DNA of 64,000 nucleotides from Juglans regia (GCF_001411555.2 NC_049915.1:17870640-17934639), one strand, 5' to 3'; numbered from the stretch's first letter, positions 12,371-24,762 are shown. A program made the numbers and translations. Notes: a model not told the origin generated them from the letters alone.

Positions 12371-12657
12371 AGGATCAGTCAAGTACTTCTCATACTCTTC
12401 ATCCGTGTATTTGACAAAATCAACAAACTGCACAACATCACATAAACTAAAAAATTCAGTTATATGAAAAGAATAGATTTAATGGAGCATGTTTAGAAGA
12501 AAAACCAATGAACCAAAAAAAAAAAAAAAAAAAAAGATAAGTAGAGTAAATGTCCTTTAAAACCGTTGCACAAAGATGAAAGCAGATGTGAATATACCTT
12601 GTTGCACTTGGCAAATGAATAGTCACCTGTTGGCAGAATACCATTTACAACTCTGAC
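12371..12657 (-). pseudogene. SWC4/DMAP1 gene fragment, two exons
   Basis: Minus-strand exon 12657-12598 reads VRVVNGILPTGDYSFAKCNK. Exon 12427-12371 reads FVDFVKYTDEEYEKYLTDP. Both have proper AG and GT borders and compatible phase 0, with a 170-bp intron that holds a poly-T run. This order matches the segment before the SANT/Myb region of plant SWC4 (DMAP1-like, SWR1/NuA4 subunit), in which the equivalents are VRVVNG..PTGDYSFAKYNK and YTDEEY. The Myb and C-terminal regions were not found nearby, so this looks like a DNA-level gene fragment, with its intron kept. The match is from memory of the family. Confidence 0.75.
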
Positions 12658-13884
12658 CTGCCACGTAAAATAGAAGTTAAAACAACTTTAATGTGCCCTG
12701 ATAACAATGCAGTAATGTTCAGTCGAGAGACAATGATCCTGACATACAATAACCCCACCATTAATGTATTGAAATCATCACAACTTTGCACTTCCTAATT
12801 TTACAGATGAACACAGAGAGAATATCTACATCAACATCTTACAACTGATAGTAGAAATTTACCTCTAAGTAAAAGCAAATTAACCATATGTTGTGTTCCC
12901 AAGTCATTCTAAACTTACTAGTCAGGTTAGCATAGATTTTAAACTTTCTAAACTTTCAGTTCTTTTCCAATCCTTATAATCCAAACCTCTAGATCTCTTC
13001 ACGGTTTTCTTCTTTTCTCTTCCATGAAAGTTGCAAGTCAAAGAAGCCACACAAAATCACACAAACAGCAGGCAACAGAAAAGAACAAACCCCATTTATA
13101 TATCAATTATAGTCAAGCATGTCTTTAAAAGAGAAAAGAACAAAATCAAGTACTGCCTAAACCATTCACAAGTAAAAAAGAGTACTTTATATAGTATTAT
13201 CCAGGTATGCATTTTATCCCTTTCTAGGTGACAGAAAGTTAAATCCATGAAAGTTACATGACTTGAATATAGATATCGATGAAGACAATTCAGCATAATA
13301 AAGCACCAACCTATATATATCCTATTTTTTCAACATTAAAGCATCAGAGGGGAAACATCCCTTCGATTTTCACCATTATGAAATACAAGAAAAAAAAATA
13401 GAGAAGAAATTATAATAAATATAAAGCAACAAACAAGATAATAGGAAAAGTAAACAATAGCTAGACATCAAACCTCATGCAGATACTCATATCAAGAATT
13501 TGCAGCATATCTTTTAAAGTGCACCTTCGTCCTGCAATGTGTTGCAAGCCTCATCCCATCACCCAAAACACGCATCACATCACTGCAGAGCAAATCAAAC
13601 CGAATCAAAAAAATAGGAAGAAAGAGTCAACAAGTATTTGTACCGTTGGGTGAGAAAATTATTTTTGAAATAAGGAACTTCCACTAAAATTTAACTGTAC
13701 TCCTTACTTTCGCAACAACCATAATTGCCCCCTACTATGAGTTTAAAAGGGACATGGATACTAGATAGCCATAAAACCTAAATACTGGAATGGTTCAAGT
13801 ATGGAGTCTGAAGATATGCTCAAAAGCTTCTCAAAAAGAGGACATCCAAACTTGTTATCTCCCCGGTGTAGACATAGATCCCTT

Positions 13885-13923
<39 letters not shown>

Positions 13924-13985
13924 TATATATATACCCAGTTTTCATATTGACTAATAAAAAACCACCCAAAATATTCAAAACATTG
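12658..13985. other. No gene recognised; possible orphan exon
   Basis: Mostly AT-rich, with a (TA)n tract at about 13893-13920. On the minus strand at about 13575-13520, a stretch bounded by AG and GT reads DVMRVLGDGMRLATHCRTK. It looks exon-like but I cannot place it in a family. Other ORFs are short and unsupported. Confidence 0.35.
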
Positions 13986-13992
13986 GACCCCC

Positions 13993-15380
13993 TTATGGGT
14001 CGAGGGAATTGTTACACTGAGTTTGTTGATATGACTCAGTGAATGACAGAAAATCCCTAAAGAAAGATTGAAGCATGTTGTCAGTCTGTATTTGATGCTC
14101 CCTAAGAGCTCGCATCTCTCTCCTCATTTCATCTAGCTGACTCTTGTACTCTTCAGCATCTTTCTTGCGTCTTTCAATCTCAGATAGGTAATGTTGCATT
14201 TGAAGTTGGTCACGTTGTCTACTTGACACAGGGATGACCATCTCCTCAAGTCCTCATGCATATCTAGTTCGATGGCCAAGGACCTCCCTAAAGAAAGTCC
14301 CTGCTGCCTCATCACTACGTTGCTCTAGTTCTAGGCCATCCAACCTACCTTGCATCTCCTTTTGCACATTGACAAAACAGCAATTATTAACAATCTAGGT
14401 TCAGTGCTATGTATGCATTTATCACATTCAGAAAGAAACATAGATCCCAGGGATAGTAAGTTTACTACTCACGTAAGTATCTTCTGTAGCATCTGTCACG
14501 AACTTATTCTTCTTCTTCAACCAATGCGTCTCCTTGTAGAAGTCAACCAAATTTCTATTCTCAGCGCGCTACATGTGTAAGCAATGAGTATAAGAATATA
14601 TTTTCATATAAGAAAACTTTATTGTAGTGGACATGTGAGTTTTAAGCCCAAAAGCTATGAGTAACCACTACCCAACAGTAATGTAATACTATCACAAAAA
14701 CAATAGAAATTCATTTCACATGTAGAGGACAATATTTATTGTGGGATATGAGTTCAGAATTTGGACAAGTCTATTGAAATGAAAAGCAATTATTTGCATC
14801 CTCATACATTTCGCTCAAGTAATCAGACGAATGATTTACATCCTGATGTGTGATTAATCACTTGCTTCTTTCGGTTCTCCCGATTTTGAGCTGAAATTTT
14901 CTGCCATGCACACCCAATGTTAGCTATGATAAACAAATTGATTTGCCACAACAAGATTTAGACATATTAAATGGGTAAATGTATGGTTTAATTTGAGAAA
15001 GATCATATATACCTTAAAGGCATCGTAGCCCCACTTGCCACACAACTTCACCCATACAAAGGGGTCCACCAAGCTAGTCTCATTAGCCAACGCTTCTTCG
15101 TGGCTTCTATATGATTGATAAATCTTGTGCAAGTCGTGATGGAAGGAGTTGAAGCGCTTATGTAGTAGCTTTGTCACCGTCAATCGTTGGTTTTCGCGTT
15201 CCCAATCGAACATGAAGTCACACTGTAATTATATGCCATCCCGTTATTTGAGCGACGATTATACTACATAAACCACTTTCAAACAATCAGAATTAACTAA
15301 CCAATGACTTACCCGAAATCGGTTGATAAGCTCCTCTTTCATGGATTGGGGGACATCAGACCATCGCTTGTAACTCATGT
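13993..15380 (-). pseudogene. CACTA (En/Spm) transposase_24-type protein remnant
   Basis: Minus-strand pieces in order: 15213-15010 (FDWERENQRLTVTKLLHKRF ... FVWVKLCGKWGYDAFK), 14900-14830 (NRKKQVINHTSGCKSF) and 14241-13993, a coiled-coil-like C-terminus (ERRKKDAEEYKSQLDEMRRE ... ALREHQ). The NHTSG motif and the preceding W-x-x-L-C segment are hallmarks of the plant Ptta/En/Spm transposase_24 family. Frames are broken and short introns or insertions separate the pieces. It shares orientation with the CACTA terminus at 17015. This is a non-functional remnant. Confidence 0.82.
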
Positions 15381-15529
15381 CGCAGTATTATTTAACAATC
15401 CATAGCACTCGTGTCGTGAACATAGAAGCGTGGGCAGTCTCGCCATCGTTTATCTTCAAATGCACTTTCCCCCTGCTTCCTCAGCTTCTCAAAGAAGATG
15501 CATTTAGCAAGATAATAAAGTGTGATAAT

Positions 15530-17015
15530 AAAGGGTGCACTCACATGCTCAATAAATAAGTGTGCATTTAATTCGCAGTGAAAAAAATAAAAGGTCATAA
15601 TTAATTATAAATAACAATACCAGAGAAAAATTAATAACAATATCATAACTGAAATATTCATAAATCACATGTATCCAAATCATAAGCTAAATAAAATTCT
15701 ATAGTCATCCAGTTCATTAAGAAATTGAAACATAACAACATGACAAGTAGAGAGGTCTGTAATGTCCCAACTGTGTTGGATCTCATTGTCCATAACCATC
15801 ACCATAGTCTCCATCTGCATCAAAATCAACGGCCTCGAGAAGAGGGACTGTAGTGGGACTCCCATGATGAGATCTCTAAAAAACTCAATAAGTAAAATTA
15901 AGATAAACCTCAAAGATGTAAGTCTAATGTAAATGAAGATATGCAATTTATAGATGCAAAGAAAATTAAATACATGCCAAATTATAGGTTTCCGAGCAAC
16001 ATTCTAAAAATTCACAAAGATTTACTGAGCAATAATGCTCAATACACACAAAACATTGACCACTTGTTTGAGGCCCCATGCCATTTGAGCGACTTGCAAA
16101 CAGACTCAAAAATCCAGATTGGCAGTTTTAAAATATTTAGTTTATTAATGTGTGCACCATGGTTTCTCCTAAATGGGCCATCCACACACCCAACCTCCCT
16201 TCATCACACCTCAGGTAACCACCGTGCATATGACTTTGTTCCAAGCAACGCCTGGCTTCACGCCCCATCCTTCACCACGATGCATGTCTTTTAGCCGCCG
16301 TCATTAGAGAGGCCACAACTTCAACTTGAGAGTGTTAACGTTGCCCGAGCCTGTTGTCGCCCAGTAAAAACTTAGTGGGCAACACTTAGTGTTATGCTCT
16401 TCCAAGTGACCAGAGGAGCTCCATCAACATAATGTCATATCTCGATTTGGGGTCTTGATACTCACATACACACATAAAACCCATTTACTAAAAACATTTT
16501 CACACTGCTTGGAATAAGGCATTCCTTTTTAAACATAATAAACAACCAACTCAACTCATCAAGAACAAAGAGAAAACATACGAAATCTAGTAAGCATTTA
16601 TATGTTGAAAATAGTCCAAATGACTAGAAATTCCAACAACCATTTATATGTTGAAAATCAAGCCCAAAAATAATAAAAACATCAAACTCAACTCAACAAG
16701 AACAGAGAAAAAAATTACAAATTCCATCAAGTATTTACAATTGAACACAATATGTTAAACATACTTACACACTGCTCAAAAATAAAATAACCCATTTTTC
16801 CACATGACCACACCGAGCGCAAACCTGATACAAGGACAAGTTCTTCTCACCGTAGGATCGAGGAACAAAAATATCTATGGAGAGCAAACTACCGGTGGCG
16901 GCTTAAGTGACGGTCGTGGTGACGGTCCCAAACCATCACGTAAAAGTATTTATGGCGGTTTGCTTAATTTTGGTGACAGTTTCATCCGTCACAAAAGTCA
17001 AAATCTGTTGTAGTG
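15530..17015 (-). mobile_element. CACTA element 5' part with terminal repeat (repeat copy 1)
   Basis: The right edge, read on the minus strand, is CACTACAACAGATTTTGAC (17015-16997). It is followed by GACGGATGAAACTGTCACC-type subterminal sequence, which is a typical CACTA end. From 15530 to about 16860 it matches two other blocks in the window (22030-23360 and 40940-42330) in the same orientation. It includes a segment related to the long solo LTR near 51000 (GAGAGGCCACAACTTCAAC and GTTGTCGCCCAG). No intact ORF. Confidence 0.75.
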
Positions 17016-17601
17016 AACGGTACCTTGCTCTATATGAAATTTCCTCTTATTTCAATATGAATGTAGGTCTTTAGTGTTGCCATCGTTTCTTCCATAACAA
17101 TTAATTAGTTTCATGCACTCGATCGGTCCAAAAAAGAAAACAATGAAATGCACTAAGTTGACAACGACAGTACTAGCAATATAACCCAATTGGCTTGGAA
17201 GACCGGCCCATGGTAATTTTTTTTTCACAACTTTCCTTTGGGATTTTTTATGATTTTTTGGGATTTGCCGCCATATGCCTAAATCTACAACACATGGAGT
17301 AGGACACTGTCACAAAGGAAGAAAAATGGTGCCACATTTCTATGGATATATAGAACAGCTAGCTTGTTATCATCAGCCGGCCACTAAACTGAATTATACT
17401 TTACAATGACTAATAGAACATAAGATCTTATGGCCTTGTATGTCTTTTTTTTTTTAAGTTTTCTCAATGCATGACTTCCGATGGCTTCCATAGTGCGTTG
17501 ACAAAGGCGACTAGCTAGCTTGATCAAAACAGGAATACGTAGAGAGATAACAAAACACGCAACCGCATGATGTGTTTAAATATCTCGGGATGTAGGCGGG
17601 C

Positions 17602-17610
17602 TATAAATAG
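17602..17610 (+). promoter_or_regulatory. TATA box of B1
   Basis: TATAAATAG follows an ATCTCGGGATGT block that is also present before B2 and B3. The spacing to the start codon is about 62-70 bp in all three. Confidence 0.8.
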
Positions 17611-17671
17611 GAGGCCGTAAGAACAGGCCGGTTAGCACTATCATATTATATATCAGCTGTCCTCGATCAAC

Positions 17672-18350
17672 ATGATGAAGGCCATTCTACTAATCATCTG
17701 CATTCTCTTGGCTTCCTCTCCTTTGTTTCTTTCTCCGGTTTTAGCTCGAGCAGTAGCTGGTAATTAATAATTAAGATCACTAATTAATTATTTCCATTAC
17801 AGAGTTGTGTTAGTACTTTTGCTTGCAGAAAACAATTCATTGCGTACAGATCATCGATGTTTCTCATTTACATATATATGCATGTTCGATCATAACACCC
17901 TCTCTATATAGTTTTGTTTCAAACCATAATTGGTCTAGGGAATTACCGTATTTGAATCGAAAACTTCTTATTGCTTTAAAACTCACATGGTTCTTAGCTG
18001 CAGATCATACTAAATAATAGAGCACTATGTTAATTAGTCTCTCTTTTCGATTTTTGCAATATATGGAATTAACACAAGTTTTCAATACATATGTATCTTA
18101 TCTCCGGTACGTAGGGGCAGGCCGCAGACAGCTGCTTGATGGCATAGCAGTACCCCCTAGTACTCCTAAAGTAACCAAGCCGGGTGTGTCGCCAACGCCA
18201 AGGGTCCCGTGCAGACGAGCACCTGGTGATCCATCTCGGCCGTGTCGGCCAATACAAGTGCCAGTACTCCCACGGCCGCAATTTTGTCGCTCACCATACA
18301 TTCGTAATTGCAGACGTCAAACCCCTCCAAATACGAAGCATGCACCATGA
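17672..18350 (+). CDS. Secreted cysteine-containing peptide precursor, type B (B1)
   Basis: Exons 17672-17759 and 18115-18350 with a 355-bp phase-1 intron encode 107 residues. The signal peptide is residues 1-25 (MMKAILLIICILLASSPL start). After the junction glycine comes AGRRQLLDG, whose RRQL resembles a subtilase S1P-type RRxL site. A Pro/Thr-rich linker follows, then cysteines at 62, 73, 87 and 95 (VPCRRAPGDPSRPC, then CRSPYIRNC) and the end PNTKHAP. The product is probably secreted and perhaps processed. I cannot name the family: the VPC-RR ... PY-x-R-x-C layout recalls RALF peptides, but the last cysteine pair is arranged differently and RALF genes usually lack introns. The splice sites are conserved with B2 and B3, which supports the model. 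Confidence 0.82.
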
Positions 18351-19490
18351 ACCTGGTTTAGCAATATTAATTAAGCATCAGACTGCTTGTACATTTCTTA
18401 TGGAGATCGATCGAGCAGCGTTTTAAGAATAAAATTAGTAAGGTTTTGTGTAATATTATTCTATATGCGTTTTTGGGTTTCTGATGGATTTCATAATTAT
18501 CTTTCTTGTGTGGTGTAATATATGAGTGAATAAGTGATCAGAATCTACTCATGTTTAGATCATAAACTATATGCTTTATGTGTTAGTGACAATAAATAAA
18601 AGCAACCTTGTTGTAGATTTTCACTACCTGAAAATTAAGATCAGCCTGTAGTGTTTCATGTCTAAATATCTGGATGGTCGCACAGAACAAGAACCAAAAA
18701 CTGGGGATCAAGGGGTCCCCTCAAAAACTTCCCAAGAGTTTTACATCCAAACATGATGTTAATGACATGATGTCGACCATTTTATTTTCACCGTGCATGA
18801 ACGTGAAAGATGGAAAATGATAAACCTACAATTAGTCTATAACTATTTTACAACTCTATTTAAAATGAATGAAAATCAAATAAAATTGAAAATATTTTTT
18901 AGTGAAGTGATACAATTACATTAGTTGATTTAAAGTGCGTAATAAAATAATTATAAAAAAATTATAGGTGTATCATTATTATTCGTGAAAGATAATACTA
19001 AGAGTAATTCTACATAGAACCGTGAAGTGCGTAATCGCCGCGTAATCGTTTTGAAAAAAAGAGGGGTCTACTATTAAAAAATTAATTTTTTTCATGTGAG
19101 TCCCATATTTTATTCATTTTTTTTAAAGCGATTATGCAGCAGTTACGCAATTCACGGTTGTAAATATATTCTCTCTAATAGTAATTGGTTACAGACTCTA
19201 GTAATGAATTAAATAGTTTTGACCTGACCTGAAAGAGAAAGTTAATGCGCCTTAGTCAGATAATACATTAATTCTGAGAGCAGATATTTTCCATCTGAGT
19301 TATGCAAATTTAAACCTCTTTACGCGTATATATGCGGGATACCCTTATGATTAGCACAAGTAATTAGAGATTCAGAGGAATACCATAAACAGCGAATTTC
19401 AAAAAGGCAAAAAAAATATATATATATAGTGTGAACCGATCTCTCATCACGTTTAACTACCATGCATGTTGGCTGTTTAAAACCTTGGAG
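18351..19490 (+). other. B1 3' UTR and downstream flank
   Basis: It is almost identical to the flanks after B2 (25409-26010) and B3 (53005-53740), including TTTAAGAATAAAATTAGTAA and AATAAATAAAAGCAACCTTG. No gene is visible. An AT-rich stretch near 19000-19170 has complementary arms (TGCGTAATCGCC...GCGATTATGCAGCAGTTACGCA) and may be a small MITE. Confidence 0.65.
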
Positions 19491-19496
19491 AGGATA

Positions 19497-20930
19497 ACAC
19501 ATCTTGAGGCCCCACATCCCACCTTGTCTTGCGGTTTCGTTGTCTGCCTAGCTAGGCTAGCTATCAAGAAACTTTGCTAAACCTTCCTATTGGAAGTTAA
19601 CCACAAGGCATTCATTGAGGTAAGGACATCTCTCAATTAGACAATAGATTCATGTGATCTCATGAGACAGAAGACAAACTTCAGTACTGTTTGTTAGCTA
19701 GTAAGTCCCACGTACTACTACTTCAATTGCGCCCATGTCATGATTTTCATGGAACATTCAAGCTAGATATATATAACTATGGGTTTCTGAGAGGAGGAGG
19801 AGAGGAAGGGGAGGGAATTAAGGAGGTTTACAGCCTTTGAGGCCTATAGAAAAAGAGATAGCTTATATCTTGAAATTACTCAAATACCCTTGATTATGCA
19901 CGTTAGTGCTGAACAAAAACTATTAGTATGGATTAGTAACCAATATAAAATATTAAGAGTATTAACACAATAATTTGGTTACGAATTGAAACTATTTGAA
20001 GAACTCCTCAAAAGTAAAACCCTACGGGCAACCAAATTCATGAAAACCAATTTTATTGATTGAGAGTATTACAAGTAAAAAGTTTATAAAACCTTTGTAA
20101 CTAAACACGTTTACCCAAGACACGCGATCCACTTGTCTTCTATCATAATAGGTAGCTAGACCTCTGACGCTCTCCAATATTTGTCCTTCCTACTGGAACC
20201 TCCAGTGGTTGAACTCAAACACGGCAACTCCCCCTTGGAGTATGCTCTCACTCAATCCCACAGACTGAGCTTTTTGAAAAATCATTCTCTCAAGAATTTT
20301 CTCTTACACAATCTCTTGAAATTCTACACAAATATTCAAGCTCTCAATGCTTGTGAATATGTGTTGTTCAAGTATTCATTAAAACCCTCAGCCAACTCCT
20401 CTATAAATAGGCAATGATGTGATTGATTTGGAGAAGAACTCTACTGACAGGTTTATCTAGAATCTCAGTCAGATACGTTGCTAGCAATTTGCGAACATCT
20501 CAGACTGGATCACTTCTTCTGGATTGCATCGAGTTCAAATCAACTTCAGTTTCTTCAATAAAGTTTGCGTCTTTATCTCTTCAACTGACTCTTAGACTCG
20601 AAACATACATAGACTCTTGTAGACTCTTATCTTATAATATAAAAAAGATTTGATAAGAATTACAATTCAAACACTTATCCTTATCGGATAACTTCTATTC
20701 AAATACTCATCCTTATCAGATGTAATCCTAGAGTCCTATTTAAAATTACACTCATCCATAATTTGAATTTTAAAACAGACTCACCTAATCCTAACCAAAT
20801 ATAAATTACATTTACATATCTCAAACCATGACATTTTCTTGCAAGTGCGCAATTGCAATGACCACTGGCCTAGAATTTGTTTGGAAACAAAAAGTGCGAG
20901 TTCCTATTTTACGCGCAATTTATGTATCGC
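19497..20930 (-). pseudogene. Fragment of the WIYLD gene, 3' end only
   Basis: 19497-19600 matches the last exon of the intact WIYLD gene at 56148-56245 (CACATCTTGAGGCC and CTATCAAGAAACTTTGCTAAA), with an insertion and frame damage. 19640-19860 and 20821-20930 match intron sequence at 57261-57450 and 57461-57570. The DNA between (about 19862-20820) is an insertion with no recognised coding content, although it has a TATAAATAGG at 20403. The WIYLD domain exons are missing. It probably marks a boundary of the tandem duplication. Confidence 0.75.
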
Positions 20931-21361
20931 GGGCCCCAATCTTCCTTTCGTTTGTTAGTCTCGCACAGATCAGTTCCTCTTAAATTTTTGTCCGAACTTA
21001 AGCGCCTCCAAAAGAAAATATATAGACACATCAAGTGGGTTTTATAGTATTTATTACTCATTTAATATTGTCTAATATATTTATATGGACAAAAATAAAT
21101 GTTATAATTAGGCCTACTTGACTTGTTTAGCTCTATGCCATTTGAAACTTTCAAATTCTGACAAGAACTTGAACGGATCAGCTTTTTCTGTCTCGCACAA
21201 TGAATTTTTCGCCTTTGCCTGCCTTATACGCCTTGGTCCCCCTTGGCGTTGGTCGCCCAAATGTGGCCATAACCTGCCTTTTGTAGCTCTTTATATATTG
21301 GTCGGTTTTGTTTCTTCTAGTTGTTTTCAATTTAGAAAAATAATATTTGCAGTCTAGTTAC
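20931..21361. other. No gene seen
   Basis: Unique-looking sequence before the A2 fragment. The ORF at 21118-21357 has no domain I recognise. Confidence 0.4.
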
Positions 21362-21575
21362 TTCTACTACTAATTATCTCTGCCTTCTCTTCGCTTCCTC
21401 TCTTTTGTTTCCATCTTCGGTTTTAGCTCGAGAATTAGTAGTTGGTAATTAATTAAGCCCTAATTATTTCCTTTTAGAGTGTCGCGGTACTTAGTTTTAT
21501 AGCTTCGTTTCAAATTACCATATTTTGTTGCTTTAAAAACAAAAAAATTCTTAGATTCAGAACGTACGTATAACG
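21362..21575 (+). pseudogene. Dead type A copy, exon 1 remnant (A2)
   Basis: TGCCTTCTCTTCGCTTCCTC through TTTTAGCTCGAGAATTAGTA reproduces exon 1 of A1, and the exon ends at the same donor (GTTG then GTAATTAATTAAGCC). The ATGATGAAGGCC start is replaced by unrelated sequence, and a 2-base insertion shifts the frame in the signal peptide. Intron sequence runs to about 21565 and then jumps to type A 3' flank (GGTCCACTAATTGACTTAAT), so exon 2 is deleted. Confidence 0.85.
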
Positions 21576-22029
21576 TATACTCGGTCCACTAATTGACTTA
21601 ATATTTATGGGACTTGATCCATAGGATTTCGTTGACAAAAATATTAAATGTACTTAATAAAAACTTACAAAAAATTTATTTTTCCACATATTAGTTATTA
21701 AAATTGTGAAAATAATGAAATTTTGAAGTTTAAAATTTTAATTTCGAAAGAAAACTATATTTAAGTATACATAGCGCCACTACTTTTTCATTTAAGTACA
21801 AGTGGAGGAACTTTCTAGATACTGGCTCAATAAGCTAGCTAGTGAATTATTCATTTATGAAAAAAACCTAAAGAAGCTCGTGTATTCCCTTCAATATATA
21901 AGAACATGTCACATCATGTGGCCCCTTCAATAAGAACATGTCACATCATGTGGCGCCCCCAACTACCATGCACCTCGACAATTAGGACTGCGACATCGAG
22001 ATGTTGACCGCACTGGTCACACACCCCTC
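21576..22029 (+). other. Type A 3' flank
   Basis: Matches 40330-40950 downstream of the dead A3 copy, including the shared junction near CGAGATGTTGACCGCACTGG that leads into the CACTA-derived repeat. No gene. Confidence 0.65.
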
Positions 22030-23360
22030 CATGTTGTGATAACAAAGTGTGCACTCACATGCTCAATAAATAAGTTACATTTAATTCGCAACGAAAAAAA
22101 TAAAAGGTCATAATTAATTCTAAATAGCAATGCCAGAGAAAAATTAATAACATCATAACTTCAATATCCATAAATCACATGTATCCAAATCATGTTAATT
22201 AATAAAATTATACAATCATCTAGCTCATCAAGAAATTGAAACATAACGACATGACAAGTAAAGAAAGGCCCCTGGTTTGTAATGTCCCAACTGTGTTGGA
22301 TCTTATTGTCCATAACCATCACCATAATCTCCATCTCCATCTGCATCAAAATCTACGGCTCCGAAGAGAGGGACCGTAGTGGGACTCCCATGATGAGATT
22401 TTGAAAAATCTCTTTAAGTAAAATTAAGATAAACCTCAAAGATTCAAGTCAAAGGTAAATGAAGATATGCAATTTATAGATGCAAAGAAAATTAACTAAT
22501 ACATGCCAAATTATGGGTTTCCGAGCATCATTGTAAAATCCACAAAGATTTACCGAGCAACAATGCTCAATACACACAAAACATCGACCACTTGTTTGAG
22601 GCCCCATGCCATCTGAGCAACTTGGAAACAGGCTCAAAAATCTAGTTTGACAGTTCTAAAACATTTAGTTTATTAATGTGTGCACCATGGTTTCTCCTAA
22701 ATGGGCCATCCGTAGACCCTAGCTCCCTTCATAACACCATGGGTAACAACCGTGCATGTGACTTTGTTCCGAGCGACGCCTAGCTTCACGCGTCCTTTAG
22801 CCGCCACCATTAGAGAGGCCACAACTTCAACCTGAGAGTTTTAACGTCTCGCCTGAGCCCTTTGTCGCCCAGCAACAACCCAACAAATGTCACTCAGTAT
22901 TATGCTATTCCGAGTTACGAGAAGAGCTTCATCAAGATAATGCCCTATCTTAAATTGGGGTCATGATACTCACATACACACGTAAAACCCATTTATTAGA
23001 AACACTTGCACACTGCTTGGAATAAGCTAAGCATTCCTTTTTCAACCAAATAAACAGCCAACTCAACTCATCAAGAATAGAGAGAAAACATACAAATTCC
23101 AGTAAGCATTTACATGTTGAAAATTAGTCCAAATGACTAGAAACTCCAACAACCATTTACATGTAGAAAATCAGGCCCAAAAATAATAGAAACATCAAAC
23201 TCAACTCAACAAGAATATAGAAAGAAAATAGGAAATTCCATCAAGTATTTACAACTAAGCACAATATGTTAAACATACCTACACCCACTGCTCAAAAATA
23301 AAATAACCCATTTTTCCACACCAAACAGGGCGCAAACCCGATACAAGGACAAGTATCTAT
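22030..23360 (-). repeat. CACTA-derived repeat, copy 2
   Basis: About 1.3 kb of the same sequence as copies 1 (15530-16860) and 3 (40940-42330), same orientation. The transposase region seen beside copy 1 is absent. The left junction is shared with copy 3 but not with copy 1, so copies 2 and 3 descend from one deleted ancestor. Short ORFs inside are not supported as genes. Confidence 0.8.
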
Positions 23361-23440
23361 GGAGTGCAAATTACTGGCAGCGGCGAGCTCGTGGTTGTGC
23401 AAGGCTTGGTTGACTACGACATTAGGGTGCATGGCCAAGA

Positions 23441-23471
<31 letters not shown>

Positions 23472-24180
23472 TCAAAAGGTGGGAGAGACAGAGAGACTAA
23501 ATTGGAGAGGGAAACAAATGAGAGGGAGGGAGAGAGATGGTAGAAAGACTTAAGTACTAATGTGGACTTGTGGTCGAATGGGGAGGACATGACGAGGCAG
23601 GAATAGCAGATTGCAAGTTGGAGCAGCAAGTTGGCAATGGAAATTTAGAGAGAGAGAGAGAGGGAAGGAGGAAGACCGGGGAGCTTAGTTTAAACCCACA
23701 AAACCTATCGTTTTGTGTTTTCTCTTAAAGACGGGCAAGCTAGGCTTAGGTCTCGATTGTTTACACTGATGAGATAAGATGAAAGTTAAAAGTTGAATAT
23801 AATTTTTTTAATACTTTTTTTGTTTTGTGATTTAAAAATTTGAATTGTTTATTATATTTTGTATGAAAATTTAAAAAAATTGTAATGATTAGATAAGATG
23901 AGATGGTCTGTGAAAACAAAAGACGCCTCAGAATCTTGGTTCTAGGCTCGTAATGGGTTGACATGTTACACAATATCACCTTATTAACAAATGATAAAAT
24001 AAGCACACCCATGCTAGATTATACTCATCTAGTTAAATTTAAATTAAAAAAAAATGGTGGATGCCCGGCAGGCTCAGCTCCAACGCCAGTACGTCACCTT
24101 CCTGTTGCCAAATCTATCGAATCTGACATCAGGGAGTTGCCAAATGGGACATCCAATGCCGGAAAGTCGCCAGGTGGCAA
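23361..24180. repeat. CACTA-derived flank, GA tract and MITE
   Basis: A (GT)n/(GA)n tract lies at about 23440-23475, and a MITE-like inverted repeat at about 23755-23925 (GATGAGATAAGATG... and ...AGATAAGATGAGATGG). From 24005 the sequence matches 43037-43215 before B3 (TTAAATTTAAATTAAAA, then a GCC-rich block). No gene. Confidence 0.6.
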
Positions 24181-24762
24181 AAATGGTACCTTGCTCTATA
24201 TGAAATTTCATCTAATTTGAATATGAATGTTGGTCTTTAGTACTGCCATCGTTTCTTCCATAACAATTAATTAGTTTCATGCACTCGAACGGTCCAAAAA
24301 AGAAAACAATGAAATGCACCAAGTTCACAACGACACTAGCAATATCAGCTAATTGGCTTGGAAGACCTATGGTAATTTTTTTTTTTTTTTGACTTTGCTT
24401 TGGGATTTTTTGGGATTTGTCGCCATATGCCTAAATCTACAACAATATCGTGGAGTAGGACATAGTCACAAAGGAAGATAAATGGTGCCACATTTCTATG
24501 GATATTTATATGGAACAGCAGCTTGTTATCATCAGCCGGCCACTAAACAGAATTCTACTTTACAATGACTAATAGAACATAAGATCATGGCCTTATATGT
24601 CTTTTTTCTTTTAAGTTTTCTCAATGCATGACCTCCGATGGCTTCCATAGTGCGTTGAGATCGAAAACCGACTAGCTAGCTTGATCAAAACAGGTATACG
24701 TAGAGAGAGAACAAAACACGCAACCGCATGATGTGTTTAAATATCTCGGGATGTTGGCGGCC

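Noticed and set aside
18069..18348. Antisense ORFs over B1 exon 2, and the same over B2 exon 2 (25115-25406)
   Set aside because: They mirror the Pro/Arg-rich coding strand, have no signal or domain, and are conserved only because the sense exon is.
18184..18426. Second-frame ORF across B1 exon 2 (also at 25242 and 52883)
   Set aside because: The frame lacks the signal peptide and splice agreement and runs into the 3' UTR. The KHAP frame fits the intron phase in all four genes.
20181..20653. Two small ORFs next to a TATAAATAGG
   Set aside because: They lie in an insertion within the WIYLD fragment, and no domain or splice structure could be recognised.
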